Shown: piece after piece, positions 1 through 12,199 of the stretch
Layout: the number at the start of each line of letters is the position of its first letter
Numbering within the stretch: position 1 is the first letter of the stretch
DNA from: Typha latifolia
Lineage: Eukaryota > Streptophyta > Magnoliopsida > Poales > Typhaceae
Reading direction: 5' to 3'
Length of the DNA: 64,000 nt
Assembly (NCBI GenBank): GCA_019914945.1
Contig: CM034103.1
Location: 4,154,001-4,218,000, forward strand
Made by a program: the position numbers and the translations under genes
Notes under the pieces: model-generated
The model's database searches: none
Told to the model about the DNA's origin: nothing
What the model saw: the letters and a program-made list of their open reading frames with translations, nothing else

Positions 1-1525
1 TAGACCAAAAATAAGCTTGAATTTCCCAGCAGGAAATGCATATTATTGGTTATGCTCACAATAGAAAAGGTTGACAATGTCTCGACTTCACTAATCAGCA
101 AATCTACATTTTAAGAGGTGTGGTCTTCGATGAGAGTTTGTTTCCAGCATTGCATCGAAGCTCTTCTTCATCATCTAATGTTGGAGTTGGCTTGCATCAA
201 GTATGTCTTTCACTTTTCCTTCCTTTCATCATTTACATCCAACTATACCTAACATTGCTGTACCATCTTAGTCTCCGCTGCAGTCCACCCATATTCATGA
301 TCAACCACAAGACTATCAGTTTATGCCTTCACCTTGTTTGAGCTTTCAAAGGCATGAAGTCCCTCCTGACTACTCTAATACTTCAACTAACCAATCAGAA
401 CCTCCTACAAAATCCCCTACCAACTAGCATGGAAGTGATCACAAATTGGGCACTTGAAGATGAAAAAGATTTAGTGATTACCAAAGTTTTTATGCCACAA
501 AGCATCCTATGAAAGCCTTCAATGCTACCATACATCCTCTTAAGCCTACATGTTACTCCAAAGCTATTATTCACCCTCAATGGCGAACTGCAATGGGTAG
601 GTAGTTTGAAATATGCATGACAAATGGAACTTGGCCTTTATGTCCACAAACTCCTAACAATAATATTCGAACTAAGTGGGTCTTTAAACTTAAAACTAGA
701 GTTGATGTCTCTATTGATAGACACAATATGAGACTTGTCGCTAAGATTTTTACCGACAAGAAAACAACGTTTATCAAACTTGTGCTATCTTTTGCAGTAC
801 GTTATAACTAGCCCTTATGACAATTAGATGTCTATAATGCGTTTTTGCATGGGACTTTGACTTAGGAGGTGTTTATGCAACAATCCTAATGTTTCATTGA
901 TCCCTCCAAGCTTGACTATGTATGAAAACTTTACAAAGCAATTTACGGTTTGAAACAAGCTCCTCGCGCTTGATTTCAATGACTTCCCCATGTACTCATG
1001 GATTGTGCTTTATTGGCTCTTTGGTGGACTCTTTAGTATTTGCTTTCCATCAACATCTTATACATCTCTTTGTATTAGTTTATGTTGATAACATTATTGT
1101 GACAGGAACTCATCTACCAATTATTTCTAAGCTCATTGATAACCTCAAGCATAAGTTTGCATTGAAGGACCGCGGTTCTATTCCTACGTCGGCATTCAAG
1201 TATCTCAGACAGCAACTAGAATCCCTCTTAATCAAACAAAGTACCTCTTGGATCTTTTAGAGCGCACGAAAATGCTAGGATGAAAGCGCTACAACTCCCA
1301 TTGTATTTCTAGCAGCAAGTTATCTCAGCACCTCAGGTGATCCTCTTCAATACATGACTGTATACAGGCAGCTAGTTAGTGCACTCCCAAGTATTTCGCA
1401 CTTACATGACCAAAAAATGATTATTCAGTCAATCCCTACACTCTCCTACAACTACTCACATGATTATAGCTAAACAGGTGCTAAGGGTACCTTTAATCAT
1501 GGTCTCTTCTACACTAAAAGATTGT
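1..1525 (+). pseudogene. Ty1/copia retrotransposon pol remnant (integrase tail, reverse transcriptase)
   Basis: Decayed copia polyprotein read across several frames with many stops. Around 120-180 a stretch beginning VFDESLFPALH resembles the end of the copia integrase region (VVFDE.FPF). Around 617-760 there is TNGTWPL and KWVFKLKTRVDVSIDRH.MRLVAK, the start of the copia reverse transcriptase. Around 820-960 QLDVYNAFLHGTL and KAIYGLKQAPRA follow, then LVYVDNIIVTG near 1072-1110, where the catalytic YVDD reads YVDN, and finally a GTFNHGLFY-like block near 1480-1510. The order and direction are those of a copia element reading rightwards. Internal stops, frameshifts and the altered YVDD mean it cannot encode an active enzyme. 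The left end lies outside the window and no LTR was identified on the right. Confidence 0.9.
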
Positions 1526-2214
1526 TCAACAACAAATTTGCTATTAAAAAAAAATAGGATTCTAACAAATTTCATTGTGATCAAAATTAAAATAGAATAT
1601 AATATAAATAAGGGCACACACTCCTGAGTTTCTAATATCACCACAAGATACAAGCCTTGCATTTTTTTCATACAAAGACATGTAAACCGATGATGAGATT
1701 GGCAACTCATTATTACATCCAAATGGAAAACCCCTAATTAAGGATTTGAAACTTAAAAATTTTACATCTTTGAAAAGAAAATTAAAGAAAACATGAGAAA
1801 GGGTTTTGGGTTTCTAGGCATTTAAGAGCCTAGAACCCTCACCTTTATTGTTGATAAAGTCCTCCTTCAACCTCTTTCTCCTTCTCCTTCTTTAATTTGC
1901 CTTCAATTAGATCCTTAAGAATGTATTTAGTGTGCTTTACAAAAATATGAGAGTATTGGATTTTTGGTCTCTCCTCCAAAGGCTTTTAAGGTTAGCCTTT
2001 ATGGTACATTTATAGTTGGTCATAAATTATAGTTATTGAGTTGTTTATGAGAAGTAATTATGAGAGGAGTATGGGTAGTTATAATCATAGGTAGTTATTA
2101 CTATTTTAAAATCTATGTTAATATAGGTTTATTTTAGTAGAGAACAAGGTTAATTATATATGTGAAGTTAATGAGAATTTTAGATAGTTATATGGAAATG
2201 GAAAGTTGAATCAT
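1526..2214. other. AT-rich non-coding stretch
   Basis: No coding frame or recognisable domain. A pyrimidine-rich patch (about 1862-1900) next to GGGTTTTGGGTTTCTAGG (about 1801-1818) looks like the leader or promoter part of an LTR read on the minus strand, but no matching second LTR was found. Confidence 0.4.
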
Positions 2215-2800
2215 TTTGTGGAGGTAGAGGAGAGAAAATAGGAAGTTAAAAGAAGGTTAGTTCTAGAAAAGTGAAAGGTGGAGAAAAATAGGAAGTTAAA
2301 TGACTTAGTCATAAGAGAGTGAAAGTGGAGATATATATAAAGTAAAAATGAAGTTACAAAGTAATTATAGGAGAATAAAAGCCGGAGAAATATAGAAAGT
2401 TAAATGACTTAGTTATAGGAGAGTAAAAGGTGGATACATATAGAAAGTTAAATATCCTAGTCATAGGAAAGTAAAAAAGTAGAGAGATCTAGAAAGTAAA
2501 ATGACTTAGTCATGGGAAAGTGAAAGGGGAAAGATATATGAAGTAAAAATAAAGTTACTAAGTAGTTATAGGAGAGTAAAAGGTGGAGAGATATAGGAAG
2601 TTACAAAGTAATTATAGAAGAGTAAAATGTGAACAGATATAGGAAGTTAAATGACTTAGTTATAAGAGAGTGAAAGGTGGAGAGAGATATGAAACTAAAA
2701 GAAAGTTATGAAGTAGTTATATAAGAGCAAAAGGTGGAAAAAAATAATAGCTTAAATGAATTAGTCATAGGATAGTGAGATGTGAAGAAAATAGGGAGTT
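2215..2800. repeat. Imperfect tandem repeat, unit about 48-58 bp, roughly 10 copies
   Basis: The phrase GAAGTTAAATGACTTAGTCA followed by TAGGAGAGTGAAAGGTGGAG and AGATATA recurs about every 50 bases with substitutions and small indels. Copies alternate between two flavours: one with AAATGACTTAGT and one with AAGTTACAAAGTAATTAT. This is a purine-rich minisatellite with no coding potential. Copy number is by eye. Confidence 0.85.
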
Positions 2801-3040
2801 ATGAAGTATTAATAATATAATTTTGATATGTGGATCAATCATATACTTCCATGTGGATAAAGGAAACATAAATTTAATCAGATTAGATATTGATTCAACT
2901 AATATAGGTGGCACAATAATAAGTGATATGATTCAGACTTCACCGATGTCGTCTCGAGCATGGATACACTTTAGGGGTGTCTTTATCTCTTGTTTTAGTG
3001 TTTAATTCTTAAAAAAATAAGTTTTCTATATGTTGCATTC
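2801..3040. other. Spacer between two tandem-repeat blocks
   Basis: AT-rich. A short open frame from about 2823 to 3005 has no family resemblance and I do not call it a gene. Confidence 0.4.
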
Positions 3041-3044
3041 GAAC

Positions 3045-3425
3045 GCAGGTAGAGTGCATTTGAACGTGGTTGTGAGCGCCTACATCACGTTCGCACATCT
3101 AGAGAGTGTGAATTGTGCGTTCGAACGCGCCTATGTTTGAATGTGCCTGTTCTTGAATGCACCTGTGTTTGAACGCGCCTGCGAACGCAGGTGGAGTGCA
3201 TTCGAACGCGGTTGTGAACGCCTGCATCATGTTCGCACATCCAGAGAGTGTGAATTGTGCGTTCGAACGCGCCTGCATTTAAACGCGCCTACGAACGCCT
3301 TCGTTCGAACGCGCCTGCGAACGCCTTCGTTCGAACGCGCCTGCGAACGCCTGCATCGCATTCACAAATCCAGAGAAGTGAGAAATAAGTGCGTTTGAAC
3401 GCGATCGGGCGCGTTCGAACGCGGT
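3045..3425. repeat. TTCGAACGC-rich tandem repeat block
   Basis: GC-rich repeat built on GCGTTCGAACGC palindromes. A unit of about 140 bp (a core starting CGCAGGT(A/G)GAGTGCAT and ending GTGCGTTCGAACGCGCCT) occurs twice, at about 3046-3130 and about 3187-3275. It is followed by a 26-bp unit, CGTTCGAACGCGCCTGCGAA plus CGCCTT, repeated almost exactly from about 3302 to 3350. The strong base-composition change against AT-rich flanks is notable. Diverged (C)ATTCGAATGCCC motifs of the same kind occur just upstream of RAD1 (about 19990-20260). Confidence 0.85.
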
Positions 3426-4440
3426 CGACGAAAATGCACTATTTAGGGTTAATTTTGAATTGTTGGTTAGCCTCTAAAGGTGTGGATGGCAACCATGGAG
3501 TCATTATTGATGAATTAAGTTTTTGCCTTGCCTCCTTCATCTTCTTCGCTCCCGTTCTTTCGATCCCTGGCGACACCGCTTCTAGTCTCCTTCGACCGGC
3601 CAATCACCCTAGTCCCTTAGGGGTGGCTCTCTCATCCCCCTTCTTCTAATCTATCCAGCACTTGCCCTTACCCTTCCATCAACTATAACCCTTCCACCAC
3701 CACTTTTCACCGGTGCCACTCCATTAACGCCGGTCCACCACCAACCACCATCATCTAGGATCTCGTGCCTCCATCCACGGATCCTGATTAGACCCCCTGA
3801 CGTTTGTCCATTAATCGGACGATATCTCGAGATCCCTACTTCCAATTTGCCTAAAACTTGATTTGTTGGAAAGCTCTTTTCTGGAGCTATACCATATCAA
3901 AATTTCACGTTAATCCGATCGTGGCATTTTTTTGGGATCTATTTACAAAGTTACGTGTCAAATCTAGTCCAAATCTGAAAATCAAAAGAGATCGAACCTT
4001 GTCCTAAAAGGGAAGATCGTATCAATAAGTTGCCACATAGCATGAAATGTATTATGATGAAATATGTTTACTTATATGAGATTTTTTTATAATTTAAACT
4101 CACTTTTATTAGCTCATAGAGCTAAGCATATTAAATTTTATATATAAAAAAAACAAGAATATACTCATATTGTGCTCTTAATGGATAAATATATAAATAT
4201 GTCAATAGTAAAATGTAATCCAATAATCATCTAATTTGATAACTTAGGTCAAGAATGATATTTGACAGCATTATACATCTTCTAGAAAAATGCCAAATCA
4301 GATTCCAAAAAACTACCCCAAAGTTGGATGAAATTTTGAAAATATCCCGAAGGTATATAAAAAATATATTATGTATTATTCTAAACACAAATTCAAATAA
4401 TATAGTGTGGAACCCATGGTCTGGCTCATGTCATGCCTGG
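3426..4440. other. Repeat-derived non-coding stretch
   Basis: No gene seen. Around 3780-3960 the sequence (CGATATCTCGAGATCC, then TGTTGGAAAGCTC) resembles material in the LTR-type region near 24440-24560 in the opposite sense, so this is probably an LTR fragment. From 4040 to 4400 it is plain AT-rich sequence. Confidence 0.4.
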
Positions 4441-6340
4441 CTACATGCAAGTTCCGCTTAGTCAACTAATGCAGGCCACAGGGTTGTTCTACTAGCCATC
4501 CTCAGGCTCGTACTTGGTCTCAAGATCATGCTCATGGGCCACAAACTAGTTCACATGAGGTGGTCGAATTGGTCTGTAGAAAATTTAGCTTGCCTTAAGA
4601 TTCGTGCACTTCAAAACTCCACGAAAATACTCTAACCTAACCCTAGTTCTGAATTTAGAATTTGGCCTAGGGGTGTCACCACAAGTTGCATGGGAGGTGG
4701 TAGCGATTAGGTTCGGTCGTGGGTCACTGATAGTCAACCTCATGTTAGTCCTCGCGGTGGTGGAAAGCTAGCATGCAGTAGTGGAGGGAGATTATTCTCC
4801 ATAGGCTGGGCTAGGTGCACGGGCCACCATGACACACCTCCGATCGTCCCCGCAAGCCCTAGTGGTTGTGGCTGGTACCTCTAGCCCCACTATAGTAGAG
4901 CTACGGTGGTGGGATGAATGATGGGTGATTTTCAGCAAGGTAAAACTAGGTGAAGACTATAGTATAGAAATGCATCGCTCCTAGCCATTTGGCATTCATT
5001 GATGGTTGCATAGTCCACCAAGGGCTTATAGTTGGCTAGTGAAAGCCAACTGTGGTCGCCAGTGGTCACTGGAATGTTAGCCCTAGTATGTCGACAAAGC
5101 TTAGCTTTGGTGTAATAGAAATAGCCACCATGGGTGTTTAGTCACCGATCTCCTACGATTGTCGCCGGCGTAGCTTGAGTGCAAGGTTTTGGAAAGGACC
5201 TAACATGGTAGTTGCAAATGAGGTGGCTTGGATCATCGTCGGTGGAAAACTAAGGATTTGAGCCCTAGCTTCCACCACGGCAAAGAAAGACAACGTTGGC
5301 CCCTACCTAGGCGACTTCTCTAGCACTATAGTCATGGCTGGAAAGGTCTGTAGGGTTGGAGGAACCTCCACAATGCTAGAGGAGAAGTTGTGGCTGCGAT
5401 TTGCGCCAGCACCTCCCCTCCCTCACAAGTTGTAGTTTCTTGCCGTGGGAGGGATGGTTCCACCATGGACAGTTGGCGCGATTGGTTGTGCTGGGCTAGA
5501 AGAGCTACCGTCAAGGCTTGGACCACATTTTCGATCCTCTTGGAGTTCTCCATGGTGGATCCAACACCCTCCCTCGATGATTCTATCAACAAGTCCACGG
5601 ACTTTACCAATGACTTCGCCCACGTGGATGGTTCATCAACGATGATGGCTGAAGGCGCCGAGGAAACTTCCACAAGGATTAAGATGAGTCATTGATCCTC
5701 CATAGATGTTCCTTCCTCATTCGTCTTCTTCGATCTTGTGCTAACCATCGGCCAAGCAATTCTAGCTCTAATACTACTATTACGAATCAGATCTAGATCA
5801 ATTTGCTCATAAGAAAATTCTAATATTTTTATGAGTGGCTTCACAAGTTAGGGATCTTTTGGCTTTAATTTTATATGAATATAAGATCGAGAAGAAAATA
5901 TATAATAAATAGTGGAGGAAGGTCACAACAGGACAAACAGATTGGCAATAATTTGACGCTGAGGAGGATAATCAAGGGTGGTAGTGGGTGGCCATAAGAT
6001 ATGGTAGCTTATGGAGGAAGATGATGGTCAGAATTTAGAAGCTTGGAAGGGATCTATGGTTAAAATCTACTTCTACGAAGATAAAGATAATCTAATAGCT
6101 ACAATAAAATAGTAAATGCTCAAATAGAAAATAGTTAAATCTGATATTCATTCCACCATGAAAATTAGCCCATGACCTCTCATATTTATAGGAGTGGAAT
6201 CATAACGAGCCGAATCCAGTTTGACATACTGGGCTTACAATCGCTTTATTTAAAATTTAAAGCAATAAGCAAATCTAACTAAGTAATTCAACTCGACTTG
6301 ACTGGCTTGACTCTCATGTTCAAATCATAATAATTAACTG
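4440..6340 (-). mobile_element. Non-autonomous Ty3/gypsy-type LTR element fragment, family A copy 1
   Basis: This segment is similar in order and wording to 14640-16160 (shared blocks include AACCCTAACCCTAG-like text, GACCTAGGGG near 4665, and TACTACTATTACGAATC near 5772). Read on the minus strand, the LTR is about 6340 to 5780 and ends CGTAATA. It is followed by TAGTATTAGAGC, close to the TGGTATCAGAGC primer-binding site that plant LTR elements use with initiator tRNA-Met. The only frame of any length after it (5332-5673, minus, 113 codons) is alanine/serine-rich and looks like a gag leader. No protease, reverse transcriptase or integrase is present between the LTR and 4440. Confidence 0.65.
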
Positions 6341-6359
6341 TGAGTCATTGGGGTCAGCC

Positions 6360-7900
6360 TCTAAATAAATATGTGGAGAGCGGGCATGTTTAGGGTATTG
6401 AAGAATATTGGTCATTTTCTACATTCTTCTACCTTGCGTCTCCTTTCGTCTCTCGATCTCCCCCTCTTGTTCTCTCAAGCTAGGCCATCGTCCTCTCTAA
6501 GATCGTCGTCCCTTCTTCCTTTCTTCAACATCTATACCACCCTAGTTCCGCAGGGTCGGCCTTCTCCTTCCTATTCCCTTCTAAATCATGTATCTACCCA
6601 TTCTCTCATCACCAGTAACCAGAGATTTCGCCCTGCTACAGCGTGGTGGGAAGATGGAGTCAGTCTCAGAAAGAATTATATACTCCCACGGGTCGGAAGG
6701 CGAATGAAAAATGTCCGCTAACGCCCACGGGATAAGATCTTTTTGAGACCAGCAACGAATGTCTTGTATAAAAGAACAAAAGGGCTTACAGCGCTCTGGG
6801 AAAGAAAGGTGGAGCTTTCTCCACTTTTGTCGTTTTAGTGACTCAATTGGCTTCCCTCAGCTTAGACTGGTGTCGCCACCTCTCCTAGGACCAGAATGAT
6901 TATCCCTGCCCGACCCTTCTATCTCTACCTTCTAGATCTCATCATCCCTACCATTACCACCACCACTCACAAAAAATATACACCCCTAAAGCAAATTCAT
7001 ATCTATTGGCATTAGAGCCACTATTCCTCAAATTAATGCCTCCACTAGATCTATAGTGGCTCATCAACATGGAGAGACTTTCATGGCTGCGTATCTCCAC
7101 CTAGAACATGGGACGAGGCTGTCATCACCACTAATCTCACTGACATGGCAGGTAAAAATCCCACCGGTTGTCAAACCATTAAGACGGAATATGGTAACCA
7201 TGCTTGTCATGATGCAAGGGACGATGCTGGACATCCATGATAGCCTTGCAAATCTATTTCAAAGGCACCATAACACCTCCAACTCTACAAAATGGTAAAG
7301 ATCTAGAGGGGACTAAAGACCCACCTCTTAGAAGCCCAATCTTGCCCACACCCATACTAAGAATGACTAGTGTGGTGCCGGCACCCAACTAATATCGAGC
7401 ACCGGTGATTCCTTGCTTTGAAGAAGATAATCCTTGGGCAGAGCTTGAAGAACAAGCACCTCGATGGCCTCTACTTTGGGCTGTTGGTGACGATTAACAA
7501 AAGCGTAGAGCGAACCCTCAAGAGGAAGAGGAGACAGAGATCCAAGCAGGAACCATGTAGTTGAACTTTTTAAAGTTTAGCAGGAGATCCACTCGACTAG
7601 ATTTACCACACTAAATAGTTCTTTTTGTACTAGCACACCCCTGAGGCTCAAAGGTCCTCTTAGTTTCATTCCATGTGGAGGAGATAGCCATACGGTGGTG
7701 CTAAGTGATGAAGTGAACTCGACCTTCTAATCTTGAGACGAGTTTGTAGAGACAATACGCATTTAATTTGGACCATTTGACTATGAATACTTCTAAGTTG
7801 TGCTCACCAAGTTGACTCAAAAGATCACGATGAGAGTATATGAAGAGGAGTTTGAGTGTATTTATAAACGCCAGTTTTTCAAGGAAAATAAAATTGTTCA
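6360..7900 (+). mobile_element. Ty3/gypsy remnant: LTR, primer-binding site and broken gag
   Basis: About 6360-7003 looks like an LTR with a TAAATAAATATG promoter near its start. It is followed at about 7005-7018 by TTGGCATTAGAGCC, a variant of the TGGTATCAGAGC primer-binding site. Downstream, frames shift repeatedly, but the stretch 7600-7880 carries the retrotransposon gag signature: a VSFHVEE-like segment (usually ASFHMEG), then IRFGPFDYEY and LTKL plus VYEEEFECI, matching the usual RFGP.DY...L.KL.Q...V..Y..EFE. Stops and frame changes show it is dead. No pol sequence follows before the GASA locus. Confidence 0.7.
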
Positions 7901-8732
7901 AATTTTTTTATAGAAATAATTATCAAATATTAACCTCAATATTAACAGAAAAATTAAGCTCATAATCTATGTCGAGTCGGATAGGATCTAGCTATTACGC
8001 TATAATTGTGGCTTTGACCATTATTATTTACATTACTATGATTTTGATGTCATAACATGACCTCTTCCCTATATAACAGCTAGCCATTGAAATGCTCAAC
8101 TGTGCTTGTTACCACGCCATTTAAATTAAGTACACCAATACAAACTTGATCAAAGGAATCCTTCTCTCTTTTTCATTCAAATTAGAGAAAGAAGGCTTCA
8201 GGGAGAAATCAATGATCTTCTTGCTATAGTGAAGGCAATAACTTTATAATTTTTTTAAAAGTTTTAATTTATTTTTCAGTTTGATTGGTTTCTTCTAATG
8301 TAGAAATCTTCCTTCAAATCCTGCGTCAAAATCCTCCAGTTTGAAATTTGATCTAACTAATCTTTTTCTAGACCAAAAGTTCTGACTCAGCGGTAGAAAA
8401 GAGCACAAATTAGGCTCGAATTAACCTCACGACCTCCCTGATAAGCAGCACATCTTGGCTCATTATTGGATTAGTTTGAACTTATTTTAAAAGGATGAAG
8501 AATTCTATTGTGTATAGTTTTAAAGAATTTAATATATTATATAATAAGAAGAGTAACACCAAAAGGAATTAAATTTTACTACACCAAGACTCTTATTCCA
8601 CAAATTAGCCAAAACTGTTGTAGTACTTAGTTGGTGCATATATATATAATAGCTCGCAAGTCTAATAAAAAGCATTTATTTTTCAAAAGAAAAAGGAAGA
8701 ATTTGTTTGTAAAAAAAAGATAAACTTTTTAA
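7901..8732. other. 3' flank of the GASA gene; source of an inverted duplication
   Basis: No coding frame. The part from about 8096 to 8732, together with the adjoining GASA exon 3, is found again in opposite orientation at about 12200-12938. The sequence presumably contains the GASA 3' UTR, because it lies immediately past the stop codon. No clear polyadenylation signal was assigned. Confidence 0.6.
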
Positions 8733-10037
8733 TTAAGGGCACTTTGGTCGACCAACACGGTTGGTCATTTGGTCGTAGCAAGGGCACATATGACGCGTAT
8801 CCTGGCCAGTTCCAGGAGGCACACAGTTGCATTTACTGCAACATATCCCGCACAGCTTCTTGCACATCTTGTTCTTCCAGTTTTTGCTGCACCGCACCTC
8901 ACACGATGCTCCGCAATCTAGATTCATATATAATTATGAATCAATTAAGAACCAAATTACCTCATAATTAGTTAGTTGATTAATTAACTTGTTTGGTTCT
9001 GATTTAAACTTGAGGAGAAGATTGATGTTTAGACTCACTTATTTTTGGAGCCTCAAGCAGAGATCTTCCATGGCTCATCATCACCTACAAAAGTAAAATA
9101 TATCAAGAAAGAAAAGATTTAAAAGCAAAACGGAGTCGATATAAAAATAGTGATCCACAACCAAAAAGTGTTAAGCATCACAGTGTGCCAGAATATCCCC
9201 CCTTCTTTTTATACTTCATTTTGTAACATAAGAGTTACTAAATACTGAAGTAAGAATAGTAAAAGAGGAGGTTTCATCATTTGGTCTGGTAAAGCCATCT
9301 ACACTCCCTACTGTAGCAGATCTTGTTTTGTTAGAAGGGCTTAAGGTGCTCCCTAAGTTGGTGGGTTCTCCCTTTTTTGTGACTCTCTCACGTTGGTTAA
9401 AATTGTGAACAGTCTAAGCAGCGCTACTGATTGAACCATTGATGTTATTGTCTCTAATAATGCATTTTGTTGATGTCACTCTTTCTGTTGATCAATGTTT
9501 TTGTAGGGATCAATATTGCACTTTAAATTTTAAGTGATATCATGTGTTTATGAACCCTTTCAAAACAAAAAATAAAAAACCAAAAGTAGTAGAAGAAGAG
9601 GAGGCCGTCACTACACTGTAGCAGTCAAATCTTATTAATCCATGATAGAGATTGTCGATTTAATCTCTACGCTGAATATAGGAGGGCGAGAGTGCTATAA
9701 ATAAATGTTTTAGGTCTCTATATAGCATGTATGCTTTTGACGCAGTTTGACTCATTTCTTGTAAAGATTGATTTAGATGTACAACTTATCTAACTAGTTA
9801 AACTTACGATTAACCAAACGGTCAATATAATATAAAGAAAAAGGAACAATAGAAGACGAAAACAGACGAAGATCTGAAACATATATGACTGCCTATGGAA
9901 CTCCTAGAAATGAAATCAACTATACATGACAGCACTAAGCTCACCAAATGGTCATTATCAACAGTGCTGGAATCAACCAGCTGAACTGCAAGCATGAAGA
10001 GGAAAAGGAGAGCAACGAAGCACTTGCAGAAAGCCAT
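8733..10037 (-). CDS. GASA/Snakin family (gibberellin-regulated) cysteine-rich peptide, 107 aa
   Basis: Three exons on the minus strand: 10037-9945, 9084-9039 and 8917-8733 (93+46+185 nt, one continuous frame of 107 residues). Introns of 860 and 121 bp have GT...AG ends (GTGAGC/TTTGTAG and GTGAGT/TCTAG). Residues 1-23 or so (MAFCKCFVALLFLFMLAVQL...) form a signal peptide, residues about 24-46 a short variable linker, and the C-terminal ~60 residues the GASA domain. That domain has all 12 cysteines in the family spacing: C-G-A-S-C-x3-C, then C-x3-C-x2-CC-x2-C-x-C, CVPPGT, and a CPCY...KCP end. GASA peptides are secreted or apoplastic and take part in hormone-controlled growth, redox and antimicrobial defence; which of these applies here cannot be told. 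The start is the only ATG giving a signal peptide. A decayed inverted copy of exon 3 lies at about 12200-12312. Confidence 0.95.
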
Positions 10038-10114
10038 GGAGACAGCTAAAGATATCAAAATATAAGCGCACTGAACTGCACTCTTTCTTGTTCTCGGGAT
10101 GGTGGAGGCCTTCT

Positions 10115-10124
10115 CAATATATAG
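10115..10124 (-). promoter_or_regulatory. Probable TATA box of the GASA gene
   Basis: Minus strand reads CTATATATTG about 80 bases upstream of the GASA start codon at 10037, a normal TATA-to-ATG distance for a plant gene with a short leader. Position is by eye; the transcription start is not known. Confidence 0.6.
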
Positions 10125-10129
10125 AGGGG

Positions 10130-11880
10130 AAGAATGGGAGATAGAATACTAGGATTAATCTATAATGCAACACGATGTAAAATTATACTACTAACACAGC
10201 TAAGCACACAGCTACTTGCCTCTCTTGACTTTATTTGACCCAAATTAATAGTTTTACTCAATTGGATTCATATTATAGGGATAATTACACCTGACATATT
10301 GACTCCTTTTAACTATAAAATTATCCGAAATGTCTCCTACTGTTAATTATCCATTTAAAATTCTCTAATAGAATAAACCCTCTATGTGACATTTTACTCT
10401 TATTTTAGAAGTACATTGAGTATAAAATAGTTATTTATGTTTTTTCGCTTATACTGCTAAGAGATGAGAGATTTTCTATAATTTAGAAAGTTAATATATA
10501 CAAAAAAAAATATGGATATGAAAAAAAAAAGTATATTATATTTATATTGATCAATTGTACCATAACTTGCTGTCTTGCATATTATAGTTATAGCTGGGTT
10601 GATGAGTTGGATTAAATTGGAAGATTTTAACTGCACCGAAAGGAGCTGAATGGGATCACATGGAGTGTCGAACAAAAGGAACACAAAGCCTTTATATGTG
10701 TCAGAATAATATCAATTTACAATGGATTTTTAAATATAGAGAGAATTTATCCTGTTGCGAAAATATCCTGGATCATATTTAACCTGTTGCGAAAATAACA
10801 AATAAGAATAACTCCTAGTAATACTATAGCAGTACATTCTTCATAAAGAAAACTAATGGAGAAGTGTTTTAGATAACGATTTAGACAGTTAAGAAAGAAA
10901 AATAAGGGTGAGAAAAAAAATAAAAGGGTTGAAATAGAAATTTCCCAAAGTTAAATAAAGAAGTTACCATTTGCAGACTGCACTGAAGTTTAAGCTTTGA
11001 AAATAAAAATTCTAAGCTCGTGAATCAATGTTTCTTGTTTTTATCGTCACTTACAAATTCCATTCATGTGATTGAGGGGTGGGTGCGAGGAAGTTGCATC
11101 ATTGATAATTATTATTGACTTGATGTTGTTGATTTATAATTTTTTTTAAATGATTTAGGAAACTTCCAACTCACTTCACTCGCCTGGGCTAATTATATTT
11201 CTTTTTCTTTTTCTACTCGCACAGATATATAAGTAGTTTAAACAACTATTTATGATTTGAGCCTGATAAAAATAAATAAAAATTTATTTAAAAGTTAAGT
11301 TATCATGTCGGACACTTTACTTAGTTCGCTCGAGTTCTAATAACTGTATATAAAACAACAATAGGTCAGGGGTTGCAACGTGCAAGTGTAATTAATTCTC
11401 TTATCATAAGAAGTTGTGTAATAAAAGATTATGACTTCAAATCCTCTTGTAGATATTGGGTTAATATTTAGTAGATATTTTACTAAAATACTATACTTAT
11501 ATAGATTGAGCTCATTTTGATATGTTTATTAGGATGATTAGTGTTACAAACCGATTATGGTCGACTCGCAATAAGTGGGTCTTGGTGCTAGATAGAGGTG
11601 GCTACGATGGTGATAACGGTGGAAGATGGCGACCACAGTGGAGAGAGAGAATATGGGGGAGCGATGGTGGATATGAAGCGTGATTAATTTACTTCTAATC
11701 TTATATTACAATTAATATATTTCTACTTCTAAGATTACTCTTTCTTTTATCCTAAGATAGTCTAAGAATAAAATATTACTCTCAATGCTCAGATGATTAA
11801 ACAAAAAAAAAACTCATCTCTCTTATACATAAAAGTCAACTATAATGAGTGCTACTAAGGCTAGCCCAAAAGGATTACAC
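10130..11880. other. GASA upstream intergenic region, AT-rich
   Basis: No gene recognised. Several short frames have no family resemblance. The right part (about 11560-11880) has GATGGTGATAACGGTGGAAG-like text typical of the LTR-type repeats elsewhere in the window, so it may be LTR-derived. Confidence 0.4.
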
Positions 11881-12150
11881 GACTTGAACTATGATTTACA
11901 TTAAACACTTCCGTTACTTAATTAGGACTTATATTAAAAGCCGACATGACTTAACTAAAACTTGCCTAAAATATATATTTATATAAAAGCTAAACGTGAA
12001 TAAGGATAAACATAGCAAAATGATAAATATGATTAACTAAAAGATAAATAGATTCAATCCATCGAGCCTAATATTCACATAAGATGATCCGATCAAACTT
12101 TGATCACATCACTCTACTATGCTTCCGACCACCTTGTTCTTAAGATATCT
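11880..12150 (-). repeat. LTR-type fragment, inverted relative to about 13470-13600
   Basis: Its minus-strand reading (...ATTAGGCTCGATGGATTGAATC, then TATTTATCTTTTAGTTAATC) closely matches the plus strand at about 13490-13530 (ATTAAGCTCGATGGATTGAG...). The block ends at 12118-12145 with CTTCCGACCACCTTGTTCTT, close to CTTCCGACATCTTGTCCTCA at about 14634, which is the kind of sequence bordering a gypsy 3' LTR. The two inverted arms flank the rearranged GASA copy and the LINE fragment. Confidence 0.6.
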
Positions 12151-12199
12151 GTAATAGTTGCCAACCTTCTTGTCACTTTTGAACTGCATGTCCTCAATC

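Noticed and set aside
3141..3398. 85-codon frame rich in ERACERL repeats
   Set aside because: Translation of the TTCGAACGC tandem repeat, with no start context or homology.
3045..3425. CRISPR-like array
   Set aside because: Repeat units are adjacent or overlapping without unique spacers, and the window is clearly plant nuclear DNA.
6590..6830. Possible organellar or RNA-gene insertion (GC-richer patch with AACGCCCACGGGATAAG)
   Set aside because: No tRNA cloverleaf or rRNA segment could be recognised, and the patch lies in a gypsy LTR.
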